DNA of 14,995 nt from an uncultured Anaerostipes sp. (GTDB taxonomy: Bacteria > Bacillota > Clostridia > Lachnospirales > Lachnospiraceae). This document shows positions 1-7,063 of this stretch, one piece after another. Location: positions 1-14,995 of the forward strand of contig CAAEIR010000105.1 of assembly GCA_900756035.1 (NCBI GenBank), in the 5' to 3' direction. Both the position numbers and the translations under genes were made by a program. How positions within the stretch are numbered: position 1 is the stretch's first letter; each line of letters opens with the position of its first letter. The notes beneath the pieces were generated by a model that saw nothing but the letters and a program-made list of their open reading frames with translations, was not told where the DNA came from and made no database searches.

Positions 1-1
1 A

Positions 2-1825
2 AAGAAAAAAACAACCGGACCGGGAGCATTTATCAAACCGGAGCCAGTGAAAAAACCGGAAGTAGATCCGAACGCACCGGTAAAAATTCCTCCGATTTTA
101 ACTTTAAAAGATCTGGCGGAGGCTCTTTCTATTCCTGCAAATGATATTATCAAAAAATTATTAATCAGCGGCGGCGGAATGATGAATTTAAATTCAGAGT
201 TAGATTTTGAGCGTGCTGAAGAGATCGCAATGGAATTTGACCGCTTAGTGGAAATGGAAGAGCAGACGGATGTTATCGAAGAAATCTTAAAAGAAGAAGA
301 AGAAAATGAAAACGATATGGTCGTAAGACCTCCGGTTGTCTGTGTTATGGGACACGTTGACCACGGAAAAACTTCTCTTCTTGATAAGATTCGTTCTACT
401 CATGTAACAACAGGAGAAGCCGGTGGAATTACACAGCATATCGGTGCTTATATGGTTCAGACATCCAACGGAAAAATCACATTTTTAGATACACCGGGAC
501 ATGAGGCATTTACTTCTATGCGTATGAGAGGTGCTCAGTCTACAGATATCGCAATCCTGGTTGTCGCTGCCGATGACGGTGTAATGCCTCAGACGATTGA
601 AGCAATCAACCATGCCAAAGCAGCGGGAATTGAAATTATCGTTGCTATTAATAAGATCGATAAAGAAAGTGCCAATATTGAGCGTGTAAAACAGGAATTA
701 ATCGAATACGAACTGGTTCCGGAAGATTGGGGCGGAAGCACTATTTTCTGTCCGGTTTCTGCTCATTCCGGAGAAGGAATCGATGAGCTTTTGGATATGG
801 TATCACTGACAGCAGAAGTGCTGGAACTGAAAGCAAATCCAAATCGAAAAGCCAGAGGTATTGTGTTAGAGGCACAGCTTGATAAAGGACGTGGTCCGGT
901 TGCAACCGTTCTGGTACAAAAAGGTACCTTAAATGTTGGTGACTGTGTGGCGGTTGGAAGCGCTCACGGAAAAGTCCGCGCAATGATCAATGATACAGGT
1001 AAGAGAATTAAAACTGCCGGACCATCTACCCCGGTTGAGATTCTTGGATTAAGCGAAGTTCCGTTTGCCGGAGAAGTTGTAATGGTAATGGATAATGAAA
1101 AAGAAGCACGATCTGTAGCAGAGAAATTTATTGCTTACGGACGTGAAAAAATGTTATCCGAGACAAAAACTCAGTTATCTCTGGATGATTTGTTTAACCA
1201 GATTCAGGCAGGAAGTGTCAAAGAATTAAACATTATTGTAAAAGCCGATGTTCAGGGATCTGTAGAAGCAGTAAAACAGAGTCTTACAAAACTTTCAAAT
1301 GATGAAGTTGCTGTCAAAGTAATTCATGGCGGTGTTGGTGCTATCACAGAATCTGACGTAAATCTTGCTTCTGCATCCAATGCAATCATCATCGGATTTA
1401 ATGTACGTCCGGAGCCGGCTGCAAAAGAAGCAGCTTCTGCTGAAAAGGTTGATCTGCGTCTGTACCGTGTTATTTATAATGCGATCGAAGATATTGAAGC
1501 TGCCATGAAAGGTATGCTGGATCCTGAGTTTGTAGAGAAAGTAACCGGTCATGCCGAAGTCCGTCAGATCTTCAAAGCTTCCGGTGTTGGAACGATTGCC
1601 GGTTCTTATGTTACAGACGGAACTATTAAACGTGATAGTTCTGCAAGAATTATCCGTGACGGAATCGTTGTTCACGAAGGAAAGCTTGGATCTGTTCAGA
1701 GAGGAAAAGATGCAGTAAAAGAAGTCCGCAGTGGATTTGAGTGCGGTCTTGTTATGGAAAACTTTAATGACATCAAAGAAGGAGACCAGATTGAATCCTT
1801 CATTATGGAGGAAGTTCCAAGATAA
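2..1825 (+). CDS. infB: Translation initiation factor IF-2 (5'-truncated by the window edge)
   Basis: IF-2 is the GTPase that places initiator fMet-tRNA on the 30S subunit and promotes 50S joining in the cytoplasm. The frame is open to the left edge, so the N-terminus lies outside the window. The GTG at 47 is an internal valine codon and not a start, because the upstream codons continue a Lys/Pro-rich linker. About 607 residues are visible. An IF2 N-terminal helical segment (codons near 98-190) is followed by an acidic Glu-rich stretch and then the G domain: GHVDHGKTS (G1, from nt 350), GGITQH (G2), DTPGHEAF (G3), NKID (G4) and a SAHSGEG segment (G5). Domain II and the C-terminal fMet-tRNA-binding part follow, with conserved KADVQGSVEA and VRQIFK segments. 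It is the first visible gene of the infB-rbfA-nrnA-truB-ribF operon; rbfA starts 20 bp after its stop. Nothing looks broken. Confidence 0.98.
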   Translation, partial: KKKTTGPGAFIKPEPVKKPEVDPNAPVKIPPILTLKDLAEALSIPANDIIKKLLISGGGMMNLNSELDFERAEEIAMEFDRLVEMEEQTDVIEEILKEEEENENDMVVRPPVVCVMGHVDHGKTSLLDKIRSTHVTTGEAGGITQHIGAYMVQTSNGKITFLDTPGHEAFTSMRMRGAQSTDIAILVVAADDGVMPQTIEAINHAKAAGIEIIVAINKIDKESANIERVKQELIEYELVPEDWGGSTIFCPVSAHSGEGIDELLDMVSLTAEVLELKANPNRKARGIVLEAQLDKGRGPVATVLVQKGTLNVGDCVAVGSAHGKVRAMINDTGKRIKTAGPSTPVEILGLSEVPFAGEVVMVMDNEKEARSVAEKFIAYGREKMLSETKTQLSLDDLFNQIQAGSVKELNIIVKADVQGSVEAVKQSLTKLSNDEVAVKVIHGGVGAITESDVNLASASNAIIIGFNVRPEPAAKEAASAEKVDLRLYRVIYNAIEDIEAAMKGMLDPEFVEKVTGHAEVRQIFKASGVGTIAGSYVTDGTIKRDSSARIIRDGIVVHEGKLGSVQRGKDAVKEVRSGFECGLVMENFNDIKEGDQIESFIMEEVPR

Positions 1826-1845
1826 CTTCCGGAAAGGAAGCATTT

Positions 1846-2217
1846 ATGAGAAAAAACAGTATTAAAAATACAAGAATAAACGGTGAAGTTCAAAGGGAAT
1901 TGAGCCGGATTATCAGCAGGGAAATCAAAGATCCGAGAATTGCACCGATGACATCCGTTGTTGATGCAGTCGTGACTTCAGATTTAAAACAATGCAAAGC
2001 ATATATCAGTGTTCTGGGAACAGAAGAAGAAAAAGAAGATACCATGAAAGGCCTGAAAAGTGCCGTAGGTTATATCCGCAGAGAACTTGCACACTCTGTG
2101 AATCTTAGAAACACTCCGGAAATAACATTTATTCTGGATGATTCGATTGAGTATGGTGTAGAAATGTCCAGAAAAATTGATCAGTTAAATCATGGGAGCG
2201 ATGATGAAGAACTTTAG
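1846..2217 (+). CDS. rbfA: 30S ribosome-binding factor RbfA
   Basis: RbfA is a small KH-fold protein that binds immature 30S subunits and helps mature the 5' end of 16S rRNA, which matters most in the cold. The product is 123 residues, a normal length. Family landmarks are an N-terminal basic helix, a REIKDPRI segment at residues 26-33, a central strand with KAYISVLG, and the RNTPEITFILDDS stretch near residues 86-98. The tail ends in an acidic SDDEEL. An AAAGGA site lies seven bases before the ATG. It follows infB by 20 bp, as in most Firmicutes, and its last 14 bases overlap the next gene, which points to translational coupling. Confidence 0.97.
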   Translation: MRKNSIKNTRINGEVQRELSRIISREIKDPRIAPMTSVVDAVVTSDLKQCKAYISVLGTEEEKEDTMKGLKSAVGYIRRELAHSVNLRNTPEITFILDDSIEYGVEMSRKIDQLNHGSDDEEL

Positions 2218-3148
2218 TCAGAAGATTCAGAACGCAGCAAATATTGCCGTTACAGGCCACATCCATCCGGATGGGGACTGCATCGGCAGCTGTCTTGCTC
2301 TGAAACAGTATATCTTAGATAATTATCCTGAAAAATCAGTCGATGTATACTTAGAACCTATCAGTCTGGATTTTGCATTTTTAAGTCATTCCAATAAGAT
2401 TCTTTCACAGCCGAAAGAACTCACTTATGACTTGTTTTTTGTCTTGGACTGTGGTTCTGAAGACCGCTTTGCTCCTTTTGCAGAAATGGTAAAACAGGCA
2501 GAGTATGTGATTTGTTTTGATCATCATATCAGTAATCAGGGATTTGGAGACGAATTTGTTATTGATGCCAAAGCAAGTGCAACCAGTGAAGTTCTCTGCC
2601 GGATATTTGAGGAAGAGAAGATTTCCAAAGAATGTGCGCAGTGCCTGTTTACCGGAATTGTACATGATACCGGAGTATTTAAACATTCCAATACCACAAG
2701 GGCGTCAATGTCCTATGCAGGAATGTTGATTGAACGCGGAGCATCGAATACCAGAATCATTGATGAAACCTTCTATCAAAAGACATTTGCTCAGAACAAA
2801 CTTCTTGGAAGAGCTTTGCAAAACAGTCATCTGGCAGCAAACGGAAACGTTATTTTTTCTGTTCTGACAGAAGAAGATTTTCATAAGTGTGATGCACAGC
2901 GCTCAGACACGGATGGGATCATTGATCAGCTTCGTGTAACGAAAGGCGTAGAGACTGCTGTATTTCTTTATGCCCTGCCGGAGGGTCAATGGAAAGTCAG
3001 CATGCGATCCAATGAAATCGTTAATGTAGCGGAGATTGCGCAGTCTTTTGGCGGCGGAGGACATATTCGTGCCGCAGGATGCAGTCTTTTTGGCAGTGCA
3101 GATAAGATTTTAGCAGAAATTATTTCAAAAATAGAAAAACAATTATAG
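2204..3148 (+). CDS. nrnA: DHH/DHHA1 phosphoesterase, NrnA-like oligoribonuclease / pAp phosphatase
   Basis: Members of this family hydrolyse nanoRNAs, and several also act on 3'-phosphoadenosine 5'-phosphate or linear cyclic-dinucleotide products; the exact substrate cannot be read from sequence. Metal-binding motifs of the DHH domain are present: HIHPDGDCIGS near residues 18-28, VLDCGSEDR, the signature DHH in CFDHHIS, and GIVHDTGVFKHSNT. A DHHA1 domain follows and ends with the substrate-binding GGGGH motif near residue 286. The preferred start is ATG 2204 (314 residues), because GGGAG at 2194-2198 sits five bases upstream. In-frame ATGs at 2192 and 2201 are possible but have no site or too short a spacing. 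It overlaps the end of rbfA by 14 bases and is followed by truB after 8 bp. The length fits B. subtilis NrnA. Confidence 0.93.
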   Translation: MKNFSQKIQNAANIAVTGHIHPDGDCIGSCLALKQYILDNYPEKSVDVYLEPISLDFAFLSHSNKILSQPKELTYDLFFVLDCGSEDRFAPFAEMVKQAEYVICFDHHISNQGFGDEFVIDAKASATSEVLCRIFEEEKISKECAQCLFTGIVHDTGVFKHSNTTRASMSYAGMLIERGASNTRIIDETFYQKTFAQNKLLGRALQNSHLAANGNVIFSVLTEEDFHKCDAQRSDTDGIIDQLRVTKGVETAVFLYALPEGQWKVSMRSNEIVNVAEIAQSFGGGGHIRAAGCSLFGSADKILAEIISKIEKQL

Positions 3149-3156
3149 AGGTTTTT

Positions 3157-4056
3157 ATGTACAGTGGATTGTTAAATGTTTATAAAGAAGAAAACTTTAC
3201 ATCCCATGATGTTGTTGCAAAGCTTCGTGGAATCTTAAGGCAGAAAAAAATCGGACACACAGGAACTCTTGACCCTAATGCAGTCGGAGTTCTTCCTGTC
3301 TGTCTCGGAAAAGCAACCAAATTATGTGATATGCTGACAGAGACAAAAAAACAGTATGAGGTTACATTTGAATTTGAGAAGGAAACAGATACAGAGGATA
3401 TTTGGGGAACCATAGTAAAAACTCACCCTCCTCTGGAAAAAAATGCTCCCATCCAGGAAACTATTTTGTCTTTTGTAGGAGATTATTCTCAGATTCCGCC
3501 GATGTATTCGGCAAAAAAAGTTCATGGGAAAAAACTCTACGAGATTGCAAGAGAGGGAAAGACGATTGAACGAAAACCTCAGAACATCAAAATTTATGAT
3601 ATTTCTGAAATACAGATCTCTTACCCGGAGGTTAAAATGAAGGTTACCTGCAGTAAAGGTACTTATATCCGAAGTCTTTGCAGAGATATCGGACACAGCC
3701 TTGAAAACGGAGCCTGTATGACAAATTTAATCCGCACAAAATCCAGTGGATTTTCCATTGAAAACTCACATACATTGCAGGAGATTGAGGAAGCGGTGAA
3801 AAATAATACCGTGGATTCTTTGATTCTTCCAATCGAGAAGGTCTTTACGGGACTCCAGAAAGGAACCGTAAAGAAAGCGTATAATAAAATCCTATTCAAC
3901 GGAAATCCTTTAAAAAATTCAGCTTTTCTGGAATCAGATCTGGATATTGAAAAGAAGCTGCGGGTATATGACGAAGAACAACACTTTATCGGAATATATT
4001 ACTGGAAACACAATATGTTTTTCCCCGATAAGATTTTTTATGATAAAAACCAATGA
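3157..4056 (+). CDS. truB: tRNA pseudouridine(55) synthase TruB
   Basis: TruB isomerises U55 to pseudouridine in the T-psi-C loop of most tRNAs and also acts as a tRNA chaperone. The product is 299 residues. The catalytic motif GHTGTLDPNAVGVLP is at residues 33-47, with Asp39 as the predicted nucleophile. Other family segments are KKQYEVTFEFEKETDTED, QIPPMYSAKKVHGKKLYE (motif around the base-flipping pocket) and CSKGTYIRSLCRDIG. The C-terminal PUA-like part is divergent. The ribosome binding site AGAGG (3147-3151) overlaps the stop codon of the preceding gene, so the two are likely translationally coupled. It lies between nrnA and ribF, as in many Firmicutes. Confidence 0.97.
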   Translation: MYSGLLNVYKEENFTSHDVVAKLRGILRQKKIGHTGTLDPNAVGVLPVCLGKATKLCDMLTETKKQYEVTFEFEKETDTEDIWGTIVKTHPPLEKNAPIQETILSFVGDYSQIPPMYSAKKVHGKKLYEIAREGKTIERKPQNIKIYDISEIQISYPEVKMKVTCSKGTYIRSLCRDIGHSLENGACMTNLIRTKSSGFSIENSHTLQEIEEAVKNNTVDSLILPIEKVFTGLQKGTVKKAYNKILFNGNPLKNSAFLESDLDIEKKLRVYDEEQHFIGIYYWKHNMFFPDKIFYDKNQ

Positions 4057-4065
4057 GAGGAAGCC

Positions 4066-4995
4066 ATGGAATACATTCATAATACAGAACAATTTCAATT
4101 TCAAAATACAGTGGTTGCCCTTGGAAAATTCGATGGAATGCACAAAGGACATCAGTTGATTTTTGACCAGCTGATTCAATATAAAAAACTGGGATATCAG
4201 GCAACAGTCTTTTCTTTTGACCGTCCGCCTCTTACGATGCTGAAACACAAAAATTTTCGTGTTATTTACACAAAGAAAGAAAAAACAAAACTTCTTTCAA
4301 AAAGAGGAATTGATATCTATATTGAACATCCGTTTACCGATGCATTTGCCCATCTTTCTCCGGAAGATTTTGTTTTGAAGATCTTGCTTGAGAAAACCGG
4401 AATGAAAGTTTTAGTTGTCGGCGATGACTGCGGTTTCGGTTATAAGCGTCGTGGAAACGTGGAACTTTTACAGCGGATGTCCCGAGAACATAATTTTAAG
4501 TTAATTGTTATTCCGAAACTGGAACTTGAAGGTGAAATTGTATCCAGCACAAGAGTGAGAAATCTTCTGACTCAGGGGGAGATTTTGAAAGCAAATCGTC
4601 TGATGGAAACACCGTTTATGATTTGTGGTCCCGTAGTTCATGGAAATCAACTTGGAGCAGAAGTTCTTGGAATGCCGACGGCGAATCAGATTCCTGAAGA
4701 AGAGAAACTTCTTCCACCGAATGGTGTCTATATCTCAAGAATATATTTTAAAGATCAGATACATTATGGCATCAGCAATATTGGTGTCAAACCGACCATT
4801 GAAGGAAAAAAGCATACAGGAGTGGAAACCTATATTTTTGATTTCCATAGAAATATCTATCACAAAGAAATTATGGTAGAATTACTTTATTATAAACGTC
4901 CTGAAATGAAATTTGATTCACTCAATGCTCTGAGCAGACAGATGCATGAAGATGCTGATTTTGCCAGAGAATATGTGAAAAAGCATTTTTCCTGA
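4066..4995 (+). CDS. ribF: Bifunctional riboflavin kinase / FAD synthetase
   Basis: RibF phosphorylates riboflavin to FMN (C-terminal kinase) and then adenylates FMN to FAD (N-terminal nucleotidyltransferase). The 309-residue product has the usual two-domain length. The FAD synthetase half shows GKFDGMHKGHQ near residues 21-31 (nucleotide-binding HxGH type) and ISSTRVRNLL-type helix residues (VSSTRVRNLL) near 162-171. The riboflavin kinase half shows GMPTAN, LPPNGVY and SNIGVKPT, then the C-terminal helix region with RPEMKFDSL. GAGAGG at 4055-4060 lies five bases before the ATG and only 9 bp separate it from truB. It is the last gene of the operon; no clear rho-independent terminator is visible in 4996-5039. 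The flavins it makes could serve the flavin reductase encoded at 7064, but no direct link is implied. Confidence 0.97.
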   Translation: MEYIHNTEQFQFQNTVVALGKFDGMHKGHQLIFDQLIQYKKLGYQATVFSFDRPPLTMLKHKNFRVIYTKKEKTKLLSKRGIDIYIEHPFTDAFAHLSPEDFVLKILLEKTGMKVLVVGDDCGFGYKRRGNVELLQRMSREHNFKLIVIPKLELEGEIVSSTRVRNLLTQGEILKANRLMETPFMICGPVVHGNQLGAEVLGMPTANQIPEEEKLLPPNGVYISRIYFKDQIHYGISNIGVKPTIEGKKHTGVETYIFDFHRNIYHKEIMVELLYYKRPEMKFDSLNALSRQMHEDADFAREYVKKHFS

Positions 4996-5039
4996 TCCTA
5001 TAGCTCCGATGAAAAAACAGACAACTTCCCTATATTTTC

Positions 5040-5068
5040 TTGTATAAAAAGAAAAAATATTGTATACT
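5040..5068 (+). promoter_or_regulatory. SigA-type promoter for the cytidylate-kinase-like gene
   Basis: A -35 box TTGTAT (5040-5045) and a -10 box TATACT (5063-5068) are separated by 17 bp. Predicted initiation is near 5075, leaving a leader of about 48 bases before the ATG at 5123. This promoter shows that the following gene can be transcribed independently of the infB-ribF operon, and it rules out the earlier in-frame ATG at 5060, which lies inside the promoter. Confidence 0.75.
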
Positions 5069-5076
5069 ATTACTAA

Positions 5077-5114
5077 CAAGGAATATCTTGATTTTACCCT
5101 TTTGGGGAAGGGAG
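5077..5114 (+). promoter_or_regulatory. 5'-leader hairpins, the second masking the Shine-Dalgarno site
   Basis: The short leader contains a hairpin CAAGG/TCTTG (5077-5081 with 5086-5090, one G-U pair) and a second with CCCTT (5097-5101) pairing to AAGGG (5108-5112) around a TTGGGG loop. The second stem covers most of the ribosome binding site AAGGGAG (5108-5114). This could damp translation, but each stem is only about five base pairs. Confidence 0.3.
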
Positions 5115-5122
5115 CGATTCAT

Positions 5123-5749
5123 ATGAGTACAAACACAATTATTACCATCGAGAGACAATATGGAAGCGGAGGACACGTTATCGGAGAAAAGCTTTCCCAA
5201 GTTCTTGGGATTCCTTTTTATGACAGTGAGTTGATTAAGGTTGCTGCCAAAGAAAGCGGTATCTGTGAAGAGATTTTTGAAAGTTTCGATGAAAAACCAA
5301 CCACGAGTTTTCTCTATTCACTGGTCATGGATCCTTATTCACTCGGATACAATTCAAATTCCTTTGACCTGCCATTGAATCACAAGGTATTTTTAGCTGC
5401 CTTTGATACAATTAAAGAGCTGGCGTCTAAGGGACCTTGTATTTTTATCGGAAGATGTGCAGATTATGCCCTGGAAGACTTTGATAACTGTTTGAGCGTA
5501 TATATTCACGCACCGTTTGATGACAGAATCCGGCGCATTGAGAACGAATATGGAATTCCGAAAGAGAAAAGCAAGGAGATGCTGGTAAAGAAAGATAAAC
5601 AGAGATCCAGCTATTACAATTATTATAGCTCTAACAAATGGGGAGATGCCAAATCCTATGATTTGTGCATTAACAGCAGTTACCTCGGTATTGACGGAAG
5701 TGTCGATTTGATTCAAAAGGTTGTTGCAATGCGGGATGCAGGAAAATAA
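5123..5749 (+). CDS. Cytidylate kinase-like family protein (AAA_26 type)
   Basis: The 208-residue product resembles the cytidylate kinase-like (AAA_26) family, P-loop-fold proteins common in clostridia whose substrate is unknown. The N-terminus has ITIERQYGSGGHVIGEKL where a Walker A loop is expected, but the usual GKS/T lysine is missing. The typical family segment LGIPFYDSELI follows at about residue 29. A conserved IFIGRCADY (near residues 109-117) and a lid-like Arg-rich DDRIRRIENEYG segment resemble NMP kinase folds. The start at ATG 5123 is chosen because AAGGGAG lies eight bases upstream and the promoter lies further upstream. Many Firmicutes carry rpsO after ribF; here this gene follows instead. 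It ends 16 bases before a terminator shared with the convergent recombinase gene. True nucleotide kinase activity is uncertain. Confidence 0.85.
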   Translation: MSTNTIITIERQYGSGGHVIGEKLSQVLGIPFYDSELIKVAAKESGICEEIFESFDEKPTTSFLYSLVMDPYSLGYNSNSFDLPLNHKVFLAAFDTIKELASKGPCIFIGRCADYALEDFDNCLSVYIHAPFDDRIRRIENEYGIPKEKSKEMLVKKDKQRSSYYNYYSSNKWGDAKSYDLCINSSYLGIDGSVDLIQKVVAMRDAGK

Positions 5750-5765
5750 ACCATTGTAAAAACAG

Positions 5766-5804
5766 AAGGCAGATGCAGTAAGATTTATATGCATCTGCCT
5801 TTTA
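5766..5804. terminator. Bidirectional rho-independent terminator between convergent genes
   Basis: A perfect 12-bp stem (5766-5777 with 5790-5801, core GGCAGATGCA) encloses a 12-base loop. On the plus strand it is followed by TTTT-type sequence, ending the cytidylate-kinase-like gene. Read on the minus strand it is followed by a U-rich stretch (complement of 5755-5764), ending the recombinase gene, whose stop codon is at 5807-5809. Confidence 0.85.
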
Positions 5805-5806
5805 TG

Positions 5807-6883
5807 TTAGTTTTCCGGAGGAAGCTCTCTTTTTTCTCTAAGAACTACTTTTCCTGCTGCCTGACGGCGTCTGGTATCAGACATGGCAGCATAATGTTTT
5901 CTGGTTGTATTGACATCAGAGTGTCCCAAAACCTCTGCAACCAAATAGATGTCATCTGTCTCCTGATAGAGCGCTGTACCATAGGTGCTTCGCAGTTTGT
6001 GAGGCGTAATCCGTTTTAGCGGAGTCACTGCCTTGGCATATTTTTTAACAAGATTCTGCACAGCCTGTACGCCGATCCTTTTTCTCTGCATGGAAAAGAA
6101 GAGTGCATCTTCATGTCCCTCCAGCGCAGTAATATGGCTTCGGCTTCCTTCAATATATTGAAGCAGTGCGTCTGCAACTTCATCACCAAAATAAACTGTC
6201 ATTTCTTTTCGTCCCTTTCGGATCAAATGCAGCCCATGATTTTTAAAATCAATATCATCCATATTTAAACCTACAAGCTCAGAAACACGGATTCCGGTTC
6301 CCAGAAGAAGTGTAATAATCGCAAAATCCCGCTCTTTTGTCTTTTCATAGTAGGAACGCTGCCGTCCGGTCAGCTGATCACCTGCATGTTCTACATAATC
6401 AAGCAGTGACGCAACCTCATCTGCCTCCAGACGGATAATTTCTTTTTCATGAATCTTTGGCATATCAACCAATAATGTAGGATTCGTCTTAATCATCTGT
6501 CTCTTATAAAAATAAGCATAAAAGGAACGCAGCGCAGACATTTTACGGAAAACTCCCTGTTCAGTGTTCTGCATATGTTTGTCATCGGATTGATAAATCT
6601 TCAAATATTCCATATACTCTTCCAAATCCACCGATTCCACACGGTCCAGATCCGTTACTTTAAAATCCTGCAGAGAATAATTGCGGTATGCCGGATTCTC
6701 ATCCTTTAGAAAATGAAAGAATACTTTCAAGTCATACGCATAGGCGATTCTTGTCCGAACCTGTGTCGTAGAATCAATAGCGCGGAAAAAATCCTTCACA
6801 AAAGGCGGAAGTGTTTTAAGAACCTCTCTCAATTTTAATGTCTGTTTTGCAGTTAATGAATCATAATATGTTAAGGAATTCAT
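5807..6883 (-). CDS. Tyrosine recombinase, XerS/XerC-like
   Basis: This is a complete phage-integrase-family site-specific recombinase of 358 residues that would cut and rejoin DNA through a tyrosine nucleophile. An N-terminal SAM-like core-binding domain (about residues 25-130) precedes the catalytic domain. The full active-site set is visible: Arg199 in GTGIRVSEL, a beta-hairpin lysine in IRKGRK (Lys223 or Lys226), His295 and Arg298 in TPHKLRST, His321 in LGHSD, and Tyr331 in KHYA. Its length and the KERDFAIITLLL segment preceding the first arginine resemble XerS, the single dimer-resolution recombinase of streptococci, more than the roughly 300-residue XerC/XerD. The start at 6883 is preferred: AGGTGA (plus-strand 6889-6894) lies five bases upstream, whereas the earlier ATG at 6928 is upstream of the predicted transcript start. 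No phage, transposon or excisionase genes are nearby, so a housekeeping role is plausible, but a relic integrase cannot be excluded. Confidence 0.93.
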   Translation of the reverse strand: MNSLTYYDSLTAKQTLKLREVLKTLPPFVKDFFRAIDSTTQVRTRIAYAYDLKVFFHFLKDENPAYRNYSLQDFKVTDLDRVESVDLEEYMEYLKIYQSDDKHMQNTEQGVFRKMSALRSFYAYFYKRQMIKTNPTLLVDMPKIHEKEIIRLEADEVASLLDYVEHAGDQLTGRQRSYYEKTKERDFAIITLLLGTGIRVSELVGLNMDDIDFKNHGLHLIRKGRKEMTVYFGDEVADALLQYIEGSRSHITALEGHEDALFFSMQRKRIGVQAVQNLVKKYAKAVTPLKRITPHKLRSTYGTALYQETDDIYLVAEVLGHSDVNTTRKHYAAMSDTRRRQAAGKVVLREKRELPPEN

Positions 6884-6901
6884 ATATTTCACCTGATTTC
6901 T

Positions 6902-6929
6902 TTTGATATCTGTATTATATTGTATCAAA
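6902..6929. repeat. 28-bp imperfect inverted repeat with 11-6-11 (dif-like) geometry
   Basis: TTTGATA at 6902-6908 and TATCAAA at 6923-6929 form exact outer arms. Taken as 11-bp arms around a 6-bp AT-only centre (6913-6918, TATTAT), seven of eleven arm positions are symmetric. This is the geometry of Xer recombination sites and it lies directly upstream of the recombinase start, over its -10 region. It could be a recombination core, an autoregulatory binding site, or chance symmetry in AT-rich DNA. Confidence 0.3.
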
Positions 6930-6948
6930 GAATATCGGATTGATGCAA
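6919..6948 (-). promoter_or_regulatory. Probable promoter of the recombinase gene
   Basis: Read on the minus strand, TTGCAT (6943-6948) and TACAAT (6919-6924) are 18 bp apart. An overlapping TATAAT (6914-6919) is a second possible -10 box but has no good -35 at 17 bp. Initiation would fall a little below 6915, consistent with translation from the ATG at 6883. Confidence 0.5.
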
Positions 6949-7015
6949 TTATTTTTGCCGAATGTTTGCTTTACTATCCTGCGGAAATGTGCGACAATAG
7001 ATAAATAGAATACAA

Positions 7016-7028
7016 GATTTAATAAATC
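7016..7028. promoter_or_regulatory. Small palindrome upstream of the flavin reductase-rubredoxin gene
   Basis: GATTTA and TAAATC flank one central A, giving a perfect 13-bp palindrome 36 bases before the ATG. It resembles no regulator box I can name (it does not fit PerR or Rex consensus). No convincing -35/-10 pair was found for this gene in 6950-7010. Confidence 0.2.
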
Positions 7029-7063
7029 ATGATTCAGCGTGCACCGCACGAAAGGAGGCAACT

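Noticed and set aside
47..49. GTG at 47 as the start of infB
   Set aside because: The same frame is open to the left edge and encodes a Lys/Pro-rich linker typical of IF-2, so 47 is an internal valine and the gene is truncated by the window.
1295..1843. Minus-strand ORF of 182 codons opposite infB
   Set aside because: It is antisense to a conserved coding region, has a Cys/Phe/Asn-rich composition typical of reverse-strand shadows, and has no recognisable domain or ribosome binding site.
3322..3899. Several minus-strand ORFs opposite truB
   Set aside because: They overlap one another and the conserved truB frame, and their translations show no family features.
4996..5039. A terminator after ribF
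   Set aside because: No GC-rich stem followed by a T run could be found, so the operon end is left undefined.
5060..5122. Longer start for the cytidylate-kinase-like protein
   Set aside because: These 21 codons lie in the -10 box and untranslated leader; the family N-terminus and the ribosome binding site fit ATG 5123.
5789..6019. Plus-strand ORF of 76 codons after the bidirectional terminator
   Set aside because: It starts within the terminator hairpin and runs antisense to the conserved C-terminal catalytic part of the recombinase; no ribosome binding site.
6884..6928. Longer start for the recombinase at 6928
   Set aside because: It is upstream of the predicted transcript start and lacks a ribosome binding site, whereas ATG 6883 has AGGTGA at good spacing.
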